Below are positions 11,778 to 23,239 of a stretch of DNA of 64,000 bases, one piece after another. Under the pieces are notes generated by a model, which was given only the letters and a program-made list of their open reading frames with translations, ran no database searches and had not been told where the DNA came from. Each line of letters begins with the position of its first letter. The first letter of the stretch is position 1. The translations under genes were made by a program, and so were the position numbers. This DNA comes from Dolomedes plantarius. Lineage: Eukaryota > Arthropoda > Arachnida > Araneae > Dolomedidae. The stretch spans positions 58,624,119-58,688,118 of the forward strand of contig OU015501.1 of the NCBI GenBank assembly GCA_907164885.2. Reading direction: 5' to 3'.

Positions 11778-12459
11778 TTGCTTTTTGCAAAAACATCTAA
11801 TCATGAAATCCAGGACTCACATGGCCCTTAATAACATTTATTCAAAGCCCATGAAATATTTAGATAGTTAATAGATACTTTTTACTTTTTTTTACCAGAT
11901 TCCAGAGCTAAATGGAAGATTAGAAAACCCTTTAAGTCTAGTAATAACAAATTCTTATTTTACTTGCTCATACTCATATATGTAACATAAATGACAACAT
12001 GGATTTACTTTGTACAGCATCATGTCTAACTGAATACATGTTCAAGAAAAATGTTCACATTTTAATTATATATATGTGAGAATTCATCTTTTAATAACAC
12101 AAACTCACTGAGATTACAATAATTTGCATAAATATGTTAAGTTTAATAGGTCAGGACATAAAAATTAAGAGATTAAAAAAAGAAAGAACTTTACAGTGAA
12201 ACATCAAATAAAAAGTTTATACTGATGAAGATGACTGAGAAAATCTTAATATAAAATTGTTTCTTTGCAAAACATAAAACTCAAATACAATAGAATGACC
12301 CTTAAGAAGACAAAAATATTAAAAAAATCATTACTAAAATATATAAGTAATCACGACTCAATACACCTCCTTAAATTTTACTACAGTTAAATAAAAAATT
12401 AGTTACTCCCAATTAACTATTCATCCTATATCATACAACAAAGCTCAGAAGATAAATTC
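11778..12459. other. intergenic, nothing recognised
   Basis: AT-rich, no gene or repeat that I can identify. Confidence 0.5.
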
Positions 12460-12712
12460 TAAAGGATTTATATTTGTAAGAAGTATTTCCCACAACTGAT
12501 GCCAGGCCATTGACCATCAGGAAACGAGCTCTCCAATACTTTTTAACAATACAGTCCAAATCATTTAGTGCAGAACACTCATCCAGATGAGCAGCAGTCA
12601 TGTCTTGTCCAGAGTCACACAAGACACAATCAGATGAATTAGTCAAATTAAAACAAAACAAAGGGACATTAAGACAATCGTATCCGGTCAAAAGAAAAAA
12701 TGAAATATTCAT
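12460..12712 (-). mobile_element. LINE 3'-end fragment (minus)
   Basis: The minus-strand peptide contains LLTGYDCL, then CVLCDSGQDMTAAHLDEC, which matches the Cys/His segment after RNase H seen in the larger LINE at 29085-30740 (LSTGHDCL ... CPLCDAGEEMGGDHLLQC). Only this 3' part is present. A near-identical copy lies on the opposite strand at 13085-13340. Confidence 0.7.
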
Positions 12713-12714
12713 AT

Positions 12715-13084
12715 TCTATTCTTATAGCCCTTTCATTTCATTATGAATCATAAATTTACTAGACTTCATAACAAATTTTACCAAAAAACATATCTTATTA
12801 AAGAAAAGATTTATTTTATACTTGCACTTTCATGCATGTAGAAAGGGACCAAAACTTTTTATCTCTAAATCTGAATGCATGTAAACAGCAGGTTAGACTA
12901 AATGAAATTACTTGATACTTCCCTTTGCCTAAAACAGGAAAATAAATTCATTAATTTACTGTACATTTTATTATCATTCTAAATTACAGATAAAGAGAAT
13001 CTTCAAACAATTGTTTCATAACATGGCTTCCCATATTGCTGAAGATAGGTCCTGGAGTGTGCTTTATACATCTCACTGTGTCAC
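12715..13084. other. spacer between inverted LINE fragments
   Basis: AT-rich spacer. 12938-12980 (ggaaaataaattcattaa...) is a diverged copy of sequence at 13507-13545. Confidence 0.4.
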
Positions 13085-13340
13085 GGATTCGCCCTGTGCA
13101 GCTGCAGTGGCCGAGTTTACACTTTTGACTGGACATAAATAAAGGGGCACTAGCCCCTTTGTTTCATTTTAATTTGACTAATTCACATGATTGTATCTTA
13201 TGTGACTCTGGACAAGACATGACTGCTGCTCATCTGGACGAGTATTCTGCACTAAATGATTTGTACTGTATTGCTAAAAAGTATAGGACAGCTCGTTGCC
13301 TGATGTCCTGATGGTCAATGGCCTGGCATTTGTTCAATAA
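13085..13340 (+). mobile_element. LINE 3'-end fragment (plus), inverted copy
   Basis: It carries the same sequence as 12460-12625 in inverse orientation: ggacaagacatgactgctgc and the following codons agree closely. The plus-strand reading has CDSGQDMTAAHLDE preceded by an AVAEFTLLTGH block, but several stops and shifts interrupt it. Confidence 0.7.
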
Positions 13341-13361
13341 TTATCATTAATCATGTCATTT

Positions 13362-13665
13362 TTCTTTGGAAGAGATGATACACATCATCATTTGCACTCC
13401 TCATTTCTGAATGACTCCACAATTTCCTTGTGCATACTAAAGCAGTGGTGCACAAATAGTGGATCACGTAAAAAAGTGGAGGGGTAAAAATACTATTTCC
13501 TTTTACTTAAAAGAGGAAAATTAATTTACTGTGCATTTTGTCATTTCTCATTGGAAAAGATTTGTCACGATACACATCATCATTTGCACTCCACATTTCT
13601 AAATGACTCCACAATTTCCCCAGCAGAGGTTCGCAAACTGTGCAAAAAAGTGGAGGGGTAACAGA
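13362..13665. repeat. tandem duplication, period about 192 bp
   Basis: The segment cacatcatcatttgcactcc at 13381 recurs at 13573 with the same following text (catttct.aatgactccac). Each copy is followed by a hAT-TIR-like line: cagtggtgcacaaatagtgg and cagaggttcgcaaactgtgc. The pair may be the ends of two decayed hAT repeats. Confidence 0.6.
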
Positions 13666-14122
13666 TAGTTTGAAGCAATTTTATATCAAAATGAATTATT
13701 TAAATAAAAATATGCTTTAAATTTTTTATAATTATATATTTTCAATATATTTATTTTATATTTTAAAAAATGCATGACAGGTAATTGTTAAAAAAGGGGG
13801 CCAGATAAGTATAGTTCTATATTTTTAATGGTGAAGCAACTATGGGTCTTACTTCCTTATTAGTATAGTGTACAAAAGTTCAAAAATATAAATTTATCTC
13901 TTCATTGTATAACTATACAAAAATAAAAATACAATTTCTTTTACATATCCTATTTAGATTACTTTTATAAAGTCATTACTGATAAAGTTCTGAACTGTTC
14001 TATATACTTCAAAATTTTATATAAATTTTATTAATAATATTACAAATTTTTCTTGTAATTTTAAGTTAATAATGCTTAATCAGAAATAAAATATGAATAA
14101 TGATGAGATAGATGGACTTTAA

Positions 14123-14365
14123 CCCTTTCAGGGGCAACAACCTCCACCATTTGCACAGTGCAGATTTTTTCCCGATTTTTTTTAACCTAAAAAATCTTGA
14201 AAATTTTTCCAATTAAAGGTTGCAAAATGTTTTTACTTCTTTAAACTGATAACAGATGGCAGCACTAGCCATTTTCTGGCTAAGTTAACTGGAATATATT
14301 GAATGCAAATGAAAAGAATACTAGATTTAGGCATTCACACTGTGCAAATGGCACCCCTAAAAGGG
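14123..14365. mobile_element. piggyBac-type MITE, TTAA target
   Basis: TTAA stands at both borders (14119-14122, 14366-14369). Ends are inverted: CCCTTTCAGGGGCAACAACC left and CCCTTTTAGGGGTGCCATTT right (reverse complement). The motif catttgcacagtg is repeated, inverted, inside both ends. 243 bp, no coding capacity. TTAA duplication and CCY-starting ends are hallmarks of piggyBac. Confidence 0.8.
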
Positions 14366-14369
14366 TTAA

Positions 14370-15259
14370 AGTGATGTGTAAAACAGCAAAAATAACAAGA
14401 TGTACCTCTAATAAACATCTGAGGTAACACATTTCTACAAAAATTAATGAAATTAAAATGTTATATAAATAAAAACTACTTGAAATTCAAATAAATTAAT
14501 TAAAAAAAGGAAAAAAAATTGCTATTTTTAACTTTTTTTAAAACAAAACTAAAGCTGCTACAGCAGACAACAGCTATGTATGAGCATTTTTTTAGAATTA
14601 CAAATGAAAAGTATGACATTGGTACTTACAAATTTGCTCTATTTTAAAATCATCATCAAATATGACCTAAATCTTTCACTTTCACTTAGTTTTTTTTTAA
14701 AACAAAATTTGTGCTCTTCAACAAACATTTTCTTCCAGAAAATAAAATAGAAATTTAATGCTAAGCTTTAAAAGTAAATAAATAAGACCACTGAAATTAT
14801 TTAGGGGAGAAAATGGCATTTTTGAAGCTTAAGAATGAAAGACATAGTCATTTTAGGGACATTTAAAGGCCTATGGGAATAAGTGTATGCAAGTCAACTT
14901 ATTCCTGAAAATAATGATTACTTAATAAAACTGTCTTCTGCATTTCAAAAGCAAGAAGTAGATCAAAGATCAAAAACATTCCTGCATGGCTCACGAAGAT
15001 TTTCTATTACCATTTTCAAAATATTTAATTATCTTTTCATGTTTTTAGTTCCTGGCTGCAAGTAGCTTTAGAGCTCATACTGGTTTTTCACTTTCAACTT
15101 TGTCTTATTTATTTTCTTTCAATAAAAGTGCTGCATTCAGTGCCTAAATTGAAAGTAATTTGTTTTAATGTCCTTTACCAATATGTTTTCTGTTAATTTA
15201 AATTTATGTATTGGCTTTTTCAGCCTTTAATCTATTGTTTGGTCACTAACATTCCTTTG

Positions 15260-15340
<81 letters not shown>

Positions 15341-16019
15341 TAATGTATTACAATATTTGGATTTAATTAAATAATGCTGAAAATAATATTAATGCCAAAT
15401 TTAACTTACAAGATTCTAATAGTGTGTTTTCCTCCTCCACTGTCAAATTTGGTTAATGATAATACAACATAAGTAATGATAAGCAATATCCTGTTTATAT
15501 TAATATACATAACCAGGATTTTTTCCCCAGTTAATTTACAATGAAAATTCAGCATTTAACTATTTTTCAAAAATACATGTATATGAGTACATTTATAAGA
15601 CAAATTTTATTCACTTTAATTAAGACTAAAATTTAAAGTAAAGTCACAAAGTATTGCACAAGATAATCATTTAGATATTTTTTAAAAGTTGTTCATTAAC
15701 ATAACAGATATGAATAATGGCTGACTAGGAAACAAGCACACTGCATAAAAAATACTACCATCATGTCAAGTTACTTGTATATAAATGCTAGCAATAGTAA
15801 AATAGCTTATCGAGTATATTAGTATAAGTAGAGCAATAAAAAATCTTTATGAAAATAATCACATATCAAGATGATTACATTGAAGTTGTATGAAATTCTT
15901 AGTTAGAAATATAGATATTTATGAAAATACTAATATATTAACAAAATAATAATTCACATTTTAAATTTGATATCATAAAATACTAGATAAACATTCCATT
16001 TTCTATAGTCATATGCTTT
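14370..16019. other. intergenic / WDPCP 3' flank
   Basis: AT-rich DNA downstream of the WDPCP stop codon, holding the (TA)n tract 15264-15336. The part nearest 16019 should include the WDPCP 3' UTR. A minus-strand AATAAA occurs around 15609-15614. No other gene is seen; the 14883-15065 frame has no features. Confidence 0.5.
15264..15336. repeat. (TA)n microsatellite
   Basis: About 72 bp of uninterrupted TA. Confidence 0.95.
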
Positions 16020-18329
16020 TTATATTATACCCAAATGAGCAAGTTTAATTTTAGTACCTTCCATTTCTTCATTCTCATCTTCAACAACACAGTTTTCTCT
16101 GATATTAATACTAGCAACATTAAGGTTATCACAGACCTTGCTTTTAGAATTAGAGGCTTTTGATGACTGGTCTGAAAAATAAGGCTCCTTCATATAAGTA
16201 ATACGTGAAGAATGTTCTGCTGATTGATGCACTACTGATGAGCTTGAATGGGGTTTAGTCTCATAATGACGGACTGCTGGATAATTTGATGCAGTACTCT
16301 CTCCAAGATAGTTCTCTTTACTGCTATATGAGTTATGTCTGTAAGAATTTGAAACAGACTGTTCATATTCCCTATCTTGACTAGTTAGATCACTTGAAGA
16401 TTTTACTGACCTATCAGCATTTTCTGGCCAATTTACTTCTGACCACGTACCTCCACTTCTAGAACTACTCTGATGTAAATTATCATTATAAGCAACATCA
16501 TTACCAGATGAAGTTGAAGATTCAGAGTGAGTATCAGATGGACATGATTCAGAGCAACTATCAGAAGAATCGTCTAATTCTTCAGCTTTGTGTAAAGCCA
16601 CAGCAGCTAATATGTTCTCACCTTTTTGTTTAGCAACATGATACAAATCTAGAAATAGATCCTGAAATTCTAAATCAACAGCTAATAAAAATGCCTTCCT
16701 AAATTTGTGATAACGTAAAAGATGATGGAAAAAACGTCTAGCAAGATGATCCATTTTATGTTCATACATTTTAACTATTCTCTTAGGTAAAATTTCAACC
16801 CAGTCATAAAATGAGGCTAAAGCTAATTCTAAACCAGATAGATTCTGGGAGTTTAAAGGTCTCCTTAACAAAAAATTTGCAATTTTAGATAAGCACTGAA
16901 ATTTGACATCACTTTTAGAGCACCAATCTAAACTCCTTAAAACTAAAATTGCGCTATCTAAACTATTAGATTTTAAATACTGGCTAATAATTTCTAAAGC
17001 TGTTACATTATGTCTAGTAATACAACCAAATGAAAATTTTACAAAAACAAAACACGATAATTCAGGATCTAATGAAAGCATACAAGTATCATTAAAGGCA
17101 GATTTTTGCCATAAAACTTTCTGCACTGAAAACTGATAATGGAAATATGAGCTTAATTCTAAAACCTCAGACTCCAAAGATGTTTTATAGCATAACTTGA
17201 AACTTATGATATTCAAAGCTGCATCAACACATAACAAATTATTGTTTCGACCAACAATTAAAGCAATACAGCTCTGTGGATGCCAAGATAAAACTTTAGG
17301 TAAAAATTCAAGATTGGTTACAATAGTTGACTTTCTGTTGGCATCATAAATCAAAAGAAGACCTTCGGAATCAGCAGCCAGTAATTTGTCTTCAGAATAA
17401 CTCCAATCAAATGCGATTAAATTTCCTCTTACAGGAAGCTTTGTAGTATAGGTACACTGACACTGCCCATGAATAATTTCATGAAGACAAATATTAACAA
17501 TAATTTCACCTCCTTTTTTAATTTCTTCTAAAGTAAAGAGTTGATTAGAGTGTTGCTTGCTAAAATTAGCGTGAAGAAGTTTATCTTGCACTTTTACAGA
17601 ACAAAGTAATTCAATAAATGCCCCATTTACAGAATACACAAGCATGTTTACCCTGTCAGATATATCAGCAATTGGTGTCCATGGCCAAAAATCATCACCT
17701 GAATTCCTCCACCAAACTAATAAAAGATCCCTTTGGGTATTTAAAGACAGTTTTCTTTCTAAGCTCTTGCTACTATGTACATAGAGATCAAAATTTATTA
17801 TTTTTGGTTCAAAACCAACTACTTTTCCTTTTTTACGACCAAAAATTTTAGATAATATAGGAGGAGATTCTTGATTGATATGTATTAATGTAAGTTTAGG
17901 TTCAGTATATGTTACATAAATACAATTTTTACACATTACTACATCTACTATTCGACTTGGAAGGAATTTTCCACATAAATTGTTATCAATCTCAACTTTT
18001 AACAAAGTGTTATTTTCATCATTAAATTCCATACTAACAATAGTTCCATCACTAAAAAATAAAATCAAAGGTCGATTTAAGTCCCATGATATGTAAAGGC
18101 ACTTATACTGTCTAAGAAGTTTATCTACATATTTTATATTTCTTTTCTCCCTCCAGTAATGTTCGCATTTTGCGCATCGACTTTGAAAATATTCACTTCT
18201 TGCAGAAAAGTAATAATGATGTGGTGGACAGTTATATTTTTCACTTAGCTTAACACAATCAACATTAACTGAATGATGAAAATGAGACTGTTTTAAATTT
18301 AATAAACGTAATGATGTAAAAAATGTCAT
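16020..18329 (-). CDS. WDPCP: WDPCP/Fritz, planar cell polarity effector
   Basis: A single 769-codon frame. WDPCP (Drosophila fritz) acts with the CPLANE proteins in ciliogenesis and as a planar cell polarity effector. The N-terminal two thirds look like degenerate WD/beta-propeller repeats (for example WDLNRPLILFFSDGTIV, WPWTPIADISDRVNMLV, IAFDWSYSEDKLLAADSEGL). The hallmark helical block ARRFFHHLLRYHKFRKAFLL, followed by AVDLEFQDLFLDLYHVAKQKG, lies at about residues 525-575 and matches my memory of vertebrate WDPCP closely. Residues about 590-740 are a Ser/Asp-rich, low-complexity region. The C-terminus KIKLAHLGII corresponds to the conserved family end. The length is close to the human protein (about 746). 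The whole coding region is in one exon. A good acceptor 109 bp upstream of the ATG suggests a 5' UTR intron. Confidence 0.93.
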   Translation of the reverse strand: MTFFTSLRLLNLKQSHFHHSVNVDCVKLSEKYNCPPHHYYFSARSEYFQSRCAKCEHYWREKRNIKYVDKLLRQYKCLYISWDLNRPLILFFSDGTIVSMEFNDENNTLLKVEIDNNLCGKFLPSRIVDVVMCKNCIYVTYTEPKLTLIHINQESPPILSKIFGRKKGKVVGFEPKIINFDLYVHSSKSLERKLSLNTQRDLLLVWWRNSGDDFWPWTPIADISDRVNMLVYSVNGAFIELLCSVKVQDKLLHANFSKQHSNQLFTLEEIKKGGEIIVNICLHEIIHGQCQCTYTTKLPVRGNLIAFDWSYSEDKLLAADSEGLLLIYDANRKSTIVTNLEFLPKVLSWHPQSCIALIVGRNNNLLCVDAALNIISFKLCYKTSLESEVLELSSYFHYQFSVQKVLWQKSAFNDTCMLSLDPELSCFVFVKFSFGCITRHNVTALEIISQYLKSNSLDSAILVLRSLDWCSKSDVKFQCLSKIANFLLRRPLNSQNLSGLELALASFYDWVEILPKRIVKMYEHKMDHLARRFFHHLLRYHKFRKAFLLAVDLEFQDLFLDLYHVAKQKGENILAAVALHKAEELDDSSDSCSESCPSDTHSESSTSSGNDVAYNDNLHQSSSRSGGTWSEVNWPENADRSVKSSSDLTSQDREYEQSVSNSYRHNSYSSKENYLGESTASNYPAVRHYETKPHSSSSVVHQSAEHSSRITYMKEPYFSDQSSKASNSKSKVCDNLNVASINIRENCVVEDENEEMEGTKIKLAHLGII

Positions 18330-18438
18330 TTTCTTTATAAATATATTGGTGGAGTATAAATTTATTTAGTTGGAGTCTTCAACGAGATTCATTAAGATTA
18401 GTCATTTTAAATCTGTGCTTGATATAAGGGGAATAGAC
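18330..18438 (-). promoter_or_regulatory. WDPCP 5' UTR segment with upstream acceptor
   Basis: On the minus strand, tttctttatttcgttttgcag ends at 18439 and the presumed exon starts at 18438, leaving about 109 bp of leader before the ATG. This implies a non-coding first exon further upstream on the minus strand. A possible donor (caaag|gtaacg) is at 25243-25242, close to the CCDC167 start, but that link is speculative. Confidence 0.45.
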
Positions 18439-18945
18439 CTGCAAAACGAAATAAAGAAAATTTTAATGCAAGCAAATACTAAATTGTTACAAAAAGTAAA
18501 TTCAGAAATTTAATAAATAACATTTTTTATCTTAAATTTTTGTGACAAATGCATATCTCAATTGTGAAGAGAATGATAATAATTAGGAATTCACCATACT
18601 TTAAGAGAAAATATCTTTATTTCCTTTCAACAGTTTATTTTGTAGATGAAACATGACATATTTTACTTTATCACCATATAATTATTAGTTACTTTGACAA
18701 TATAGATAACAATAAATTTTACAGGACGTTTATTGATGGTTAGATTTAATTGTTGAACTATAGGATGGTTTATAAATATTAGATTTCATTAGAGATTTTA
18801 CTCTATAATTTCAATTTTCCACATTTTGAAAGATTCAATGAGAATGGAGTATTTATGTTATTACTATTTTATGTATATTCATTTTCATATATATAGTGAA
18901 AGCTTTTATAAAGTTATAAGTATTGTAATTATATAGTATCACATA

Positions 18946-20099
18946 CACTCAAACCTGTTTTTGTGCGGTATATGAAAATTTCAATCAAATTAGAACATAA
19001 TCAACGAAGTTATCAATAAAAAAAAACAGTAGGTTTGATCGGCCATTTAATTTTTTTGATTTTTGATATTCCATCACATTATATACGTACTGATACTGAT
19101 TTGCAAATAAAATGCAGTATTGCGTCAGCCAATTACATTACATATGTATTGAATTATATAATTGCATTGTTTAATTGACGTCTTTCAAAGTGCTTTCATA
19201 TTCCTGAACCATTAAGATAAGACTCATTTCAAAGCATCAATTGAAGGTAAATTTATTTTTTTCTATTTAGATATAAATTTTTAGGATTTTTATTTTATTT
19301 TTAGACATTCTCCCTGAAAATGAATAAGGGCAAAAACAAAGCGAAGAGAAAGGCAATTTCTTTAGAAACTAAGACTATGATTTTAAAACGAATAGCAGGA
19401 GGTGAAGGATCCACAGCTCTTGGTAAAGAATTTGGATTAGGTGAATCCACTATAAGAGGCATACAAAAACATATAGGTAAAATAAATAAATCTAGTAATT
19501 GTGCCACAAACGAAAGCACTAAATGATCATTGTATTCAAGAAACATTTTGATAGAAAAAAATGGAAAAGGCGCTCATATTGTGGATTCAAGAATTAACTT
19601 AAAAATGAATCCCCATTGACGGAGAATTAATTAAAGAGAAAACTATACGGTTTTATAATCAGCTGAAGGATTTAGAGCCATCTAGTTCATTCACTCCCAT
19701 TGGAAGCCTGAAATTTTCTGCAAGCAATGGCTGGTTAGTCGAGTTTTTACAACGACATGCACTTCACAAGCTGAAGATAAAGGGCAAAGCTGCAGTCGCT
19801 GATGAAACAGCCACTAAAAATAATTCTAAAGTGTTAGCAAAAATTATTGAAGATGATGGATATTGCCCGGATCAAGTATTTAATGCTGAGTATTTAATTC
19901 CTAGTTATTTCATAAGGTTTTGTGTTATTTTCTACGTGAGACTTTTTTTATCCAGTCCCTATTCACCACATAGAAAAAATACTTTTTAAATGTGTTGCAA
20001 AAAATATTTTTTATAGCTACTCGTGAAGTTTTGTGCAATTTTTTTTATACGTTTACTTTTATGCAGTCCCTATCCACTGCACAAAAACAGGTGTCAGTG
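18946..20099 (+). mobile_element. Tigger/pogo-like element, internally deleted
   Basis: The left end cactcaaacctgtttttgtg (18946, preceded by TA) is matched in inverse by the right end cacaaaaacaggtgtcagtg (20080-20099). At 1.15 kb it is far shorter than a full Tigger. It retains only the N-terminal part of the transposase gene; the catalytic DDE region is gone. Confidence 0.8.
19320..19892 (+). pseudogene. Tigger transposase N-terminus (CENPB-type DNA binding)
   Basis: An ATG at 19320 opens a basic start (MNKGKNKAKRKAISLETK), then a CENP-B/psq-type helix-turn-helix (MILKRIAGGEGSTALGKEFG ... GESTIRGIQKH). The frame breaks after residue 68. The second CENPB/Tc5-type DNA-binding domain follows in another frame at about 19560-19892 (ALILWIQE, then GWLVEFLQRHALHKLKIKG, and IIEDDGYCPDQVFNAE). 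Homology ends exactly before the expected DDE domain. Confidence 0.8.
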
Positions 20100-20337
20100 A
20101 ACTTGGTACCAAATATCACAATTTTTTTTAAAGCTATATCTAAATGCTATGTCCAAATCAATAATAATTATAAGACCATGATCAGAATTGATATAATATG
20201 ATATTTTGAACAATGACAATTATAATTTTGATTTATAAGATGTAAGAAACTACAAGAGATGTTAAGACTAAAGATTTGTCTACTCAAGGAAAATGAAGAA
20301 TAAAGTTTATACTACTCTAAGAAAAATTTTCTTCTAA
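20100..20337. other. spacer, nothing recognised
   Basis: AT-rich spacer between the Tigger and Tc1-like elements. Confidence 0.5.
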
Positions 20338-20339
20338 TA

Positions 20340-21570
20340 CACTATCTGGCCAAAAGTATGTGGACGTCCAGTGGTATGAACTCGGAGAGTCCTGAGGCAT
20401 ATATTAATATGATGTTGGTCCTCCTTTAGCATCAATGACAGCCTGCACATGTCTGGGGAGACATTTCACCAGTTTTTGATAGGTGTCCATAGGAATTGAC
20501 TTCCAAGCATCCATCACAGCTGAAGTGAGTGCTGGCAGTGAGGATGGTCGATTTGGCTGGCTATGTAATCTACTTTCTAATTCGTCCCAAACGTGTTCCA
20601 TGGGATTTAGATTGGGGCTCTGAGAAGGCCAGTCCAGTTTTTGAACAACCATTTCGTCAAACCATGCCTGCTCAAGTCTCGATGTGTGAATGGAGTAGTT
20701 ATCCTGCTAGAAGAGAAATGGGCCTTCCTCGAAATATTGCCACAGAGTTAGGAGAGCAGCATTGTCAAGAATGTCCATATACATCTCAGAGTTCATGTTT
20801 CCAATGACAGGAACTAAGGAACCCAGGCCAAACCATGAAAAACACCCCCACACCATGATGCTGCCACTACCAAATTTAACAGTCAGCACAATGCTGTCAC
20901 GTAAGAAGTGCTCGCCAGGCATATGCCAAACCCAGACTCGTCCTTCAGACTTCCAGTTTGTAAAGTGAGATTCATCACTCCAAAGAACATTTTTCCACAT
21001 GTACACAGTCCAATGATGGTGAGCTTTGCACCACTGCAATCGACGCTTCGCATTCTGGGGAGTGATGTTCGGCTTGTGGGCAGCTGAACAACCATGGAAT
21101 CCCAGGTTTTTTAAACTCTTGGCGAACAGTCCTGCTGCTAGTACTAACACCTGATGAACTTTGGAACTCCTGAGTGATTTCAATCAATGAGGACTTGCAA
21201 TTTTGTTTCACTACCCTTTTCAGAGTTCTACGGCTGCGTTCACTAATTTTTTTCGGCCTGCCACTTTGTTTTTCTGCAGTTTCACTGCCTTGGCATTTCC
21301 ACTTTACAATTACATCACTCACAGTGGATTTTGGCTTCTGTAGAATGTCTTAAATTTCATGAACTGATTTCCCACAAAGGTGGCATCTCCCTATAATGCC
21401 ACGATCAAAGTCACTAAGTCCTTTGACTTACTCATTGTCTCACAAACACATAAATATGACCTGACAAACCACTACCAACACTTTTATAGATTTCGGTTAT
21501 GCATCAAATTACGTCACCTGTCAGATCCACTTCTTTAGGGGGATGTCCGGATACTTTTGGCCAGATAGTA
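20340..21570 (-). mobile_element. Tc1-like transposon, second family, decayed
   Basis: Inverted ends: cactatctggccaaaagtat at 20340 and its complement ending near 21570; TA precedes the left end. About 1.23 kb. The family also supplies the fragment at 37488-37737. Confidence 0.9.
20404..21322 (-). pseudogene. Tc1-like transposase, frameshifted
   Basis: Three minus-strand frames cover the gene in order. 21322-20975: N-terminal DNA-binding part with SGRPKKISERSRRTLKRVVK. 21183-20707: core with WSDESHF (first catalytic Asp) and GSGSIMVWGCFSW. 20652-20404: SPNLNPMEHVWDELE (last acidic block) to the end AKGGPTSY. The second Asp region falls at a frame break around 20660-20710. The coding part is full length but carries at least two frameshifts. 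Confidence 0.88.
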
Positions 21571-21684
21571 TGTATTCTTAAGAAGAGTATATTTATTTTG
21601 AATTGTTCTAAAATTTAGTAACTAATTGCTATATAACGATAGAATATGTGAAAACATAAATTTTCTTTTATTTATACATAAATA

Positions 21685-23237
21685 CAGTGGTACCTTGACT
21701 TACGAGTGTCTCGACTAACGAGTTTTTCGAGATACGAGCATTCTCTTGGCAGATTTTTTACATCGAGTTATGAGCTAAAATTCAGGTTACGAGCAAGCTT
21801 CAGATACCCCACAGCTAGTTTGCGCAGTGAACGTTATGTTCTCATCAAATGAGAACACGAGAAGCATATAATCTTTACAACCTTTATGTACAATTATTAT
21901 ACAATAGTATACATATTATTCTAAGACTACTATCCAGTCTAAAACCTAAAGATTAACACTAAACAATTATCACCCAGAGCAGCTCACTCTGCCCATACTT
22001 GAGTCGCCCTCCGAAACCGAACAGCATCCTCCCTCTCTCGCAGAGAGATAGCTTCAATTGCCTCCCCCACACTGGTACTTGCCATGTATTCTAGGGGATG
22101 GGGTGACCTTAGTCCTAGGATTGCAAGCTCTCCTCTTCTACGGATTCTGAGAAAACGATCTTTGGATTCTTAGAAAGAGGAATTTGGACATTACATCCCA
22201 GTGATTGATGCAACAATCGCTGAGCTTCCGGTGCTCACTTTAACCCTTCAGCGGGCGTACCCGTGTATAAAGTGCAACATTCTCGTAATTTTGAATGGTG
22301 TATTTTTACAAGTAAGGTTTCAATGTTCTAAGCAGTTTCTATTTATAGCTACACCCTTTCTAATGCAGGTCTGATTTTCTGACCCTCGTATTCCTTTCCA
22401 TTCATTGTTAATCGTGATTTAACCATGGTAAACCAGCGATTAAACTGGATTGCAATACGATAAAATTATGAGTTGACGTAGTAAATCAAATGTGCATGGT
22501 ATTACACGGTATCCCGCATATCACGAAGATGGACAATCTCATTGTTTTTTAAGTTTTTGGACATAATAGGAATCGATTTGCAAGTTGTCCTTAGATGCAT
22601 TAAACCAGACAGTTTTGAAATAAGGCGATTGTATCTACATTCTTTGGCCTTTAATTATAAATATATCTCAATATTATCAACATTTTATATCTTGTCATAA
22701 AATGTCAATTTAATATTTTCAATTTGAAAAAAGAAAGTTTATTACAAAAGGAATAATGAAGGTTGAAAGAGACGTTGCACTTCATGCAACGTGTGCATGC
22801 TGGTGAACCAAAAATTGGCATGCCTGCTGAAGGGTTAAGAGTGTAGCTTGAATAAAAGCAAAAGTGAGGAAAATGAGTCGAAAAGATCAAAAATCAACTA
22901 ATAAGATTTAATTTTTCACTTCAGCTTTTCTCCTCCTCTTTTATCAGCATCTTCAAGTATGATCTCCAAGGTAAATGTTGTACATTACACTTAATAAAAC
23001 AAGTTTATTGCCATACATTCTATTGTATTGCGTTTTTGTAAAACGTTCGTCATTTATAAGAACATTTTTCTTATTTAAAAACATGTAACCAAAAATTGCT
23101 GTGTTTGGGGGGGAGCCCGGAACAAATTAATGGCATTTCCATTCATTTCAATGGGGAAAATTGATTCGAGATACGAGTATTTCAAGTTACGAGCTCCGTC
23201 ATGGAATGAATTAAACTTGTAAGTCGAGGTACCACTG
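21685..23237. mobile_element. Tigger-type element, non-coding, with nested MITE
   Basis: Inverted ends CAGTGGTACCTTGACTTACG (left) and CAGTGGTACCTCGACTTACA (right, reverse complement), each next to TA (21683-21684, 23238-23239). The subterminal DNA repeats the tacgag motif (cgagatacgag, cgagttatgag, ggttacgagc). 1553 bp in total, of which 591 bp is a nested piggyBac-type MITE. I find no transposase reading frame in the remainder. Confidence 0.85.
22244..22834. mobile_element. piggyBac-type MITE nested in the Tigger-type element
   Basis: TTAA at both borders (22240-22243, 22835-22838). Inverted ends CCCTTCAGCGGGCGTACC and CCCTTCAGCAGGCATGCC agree at 15 of 18 positions. 591 bp with no convincing coding sequence. 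Confidence 0.82.
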
Positions 23238-23239
23238 TA

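Noticed and set aside
16020..18329. WDPCP copy as a dead processed retrogene
   Set aside because: The frame is intact over 769 codons, no poly(A) tail or target duplication is seen, and a leader acceptor is present. Origin as an old retrocopy is still possible.
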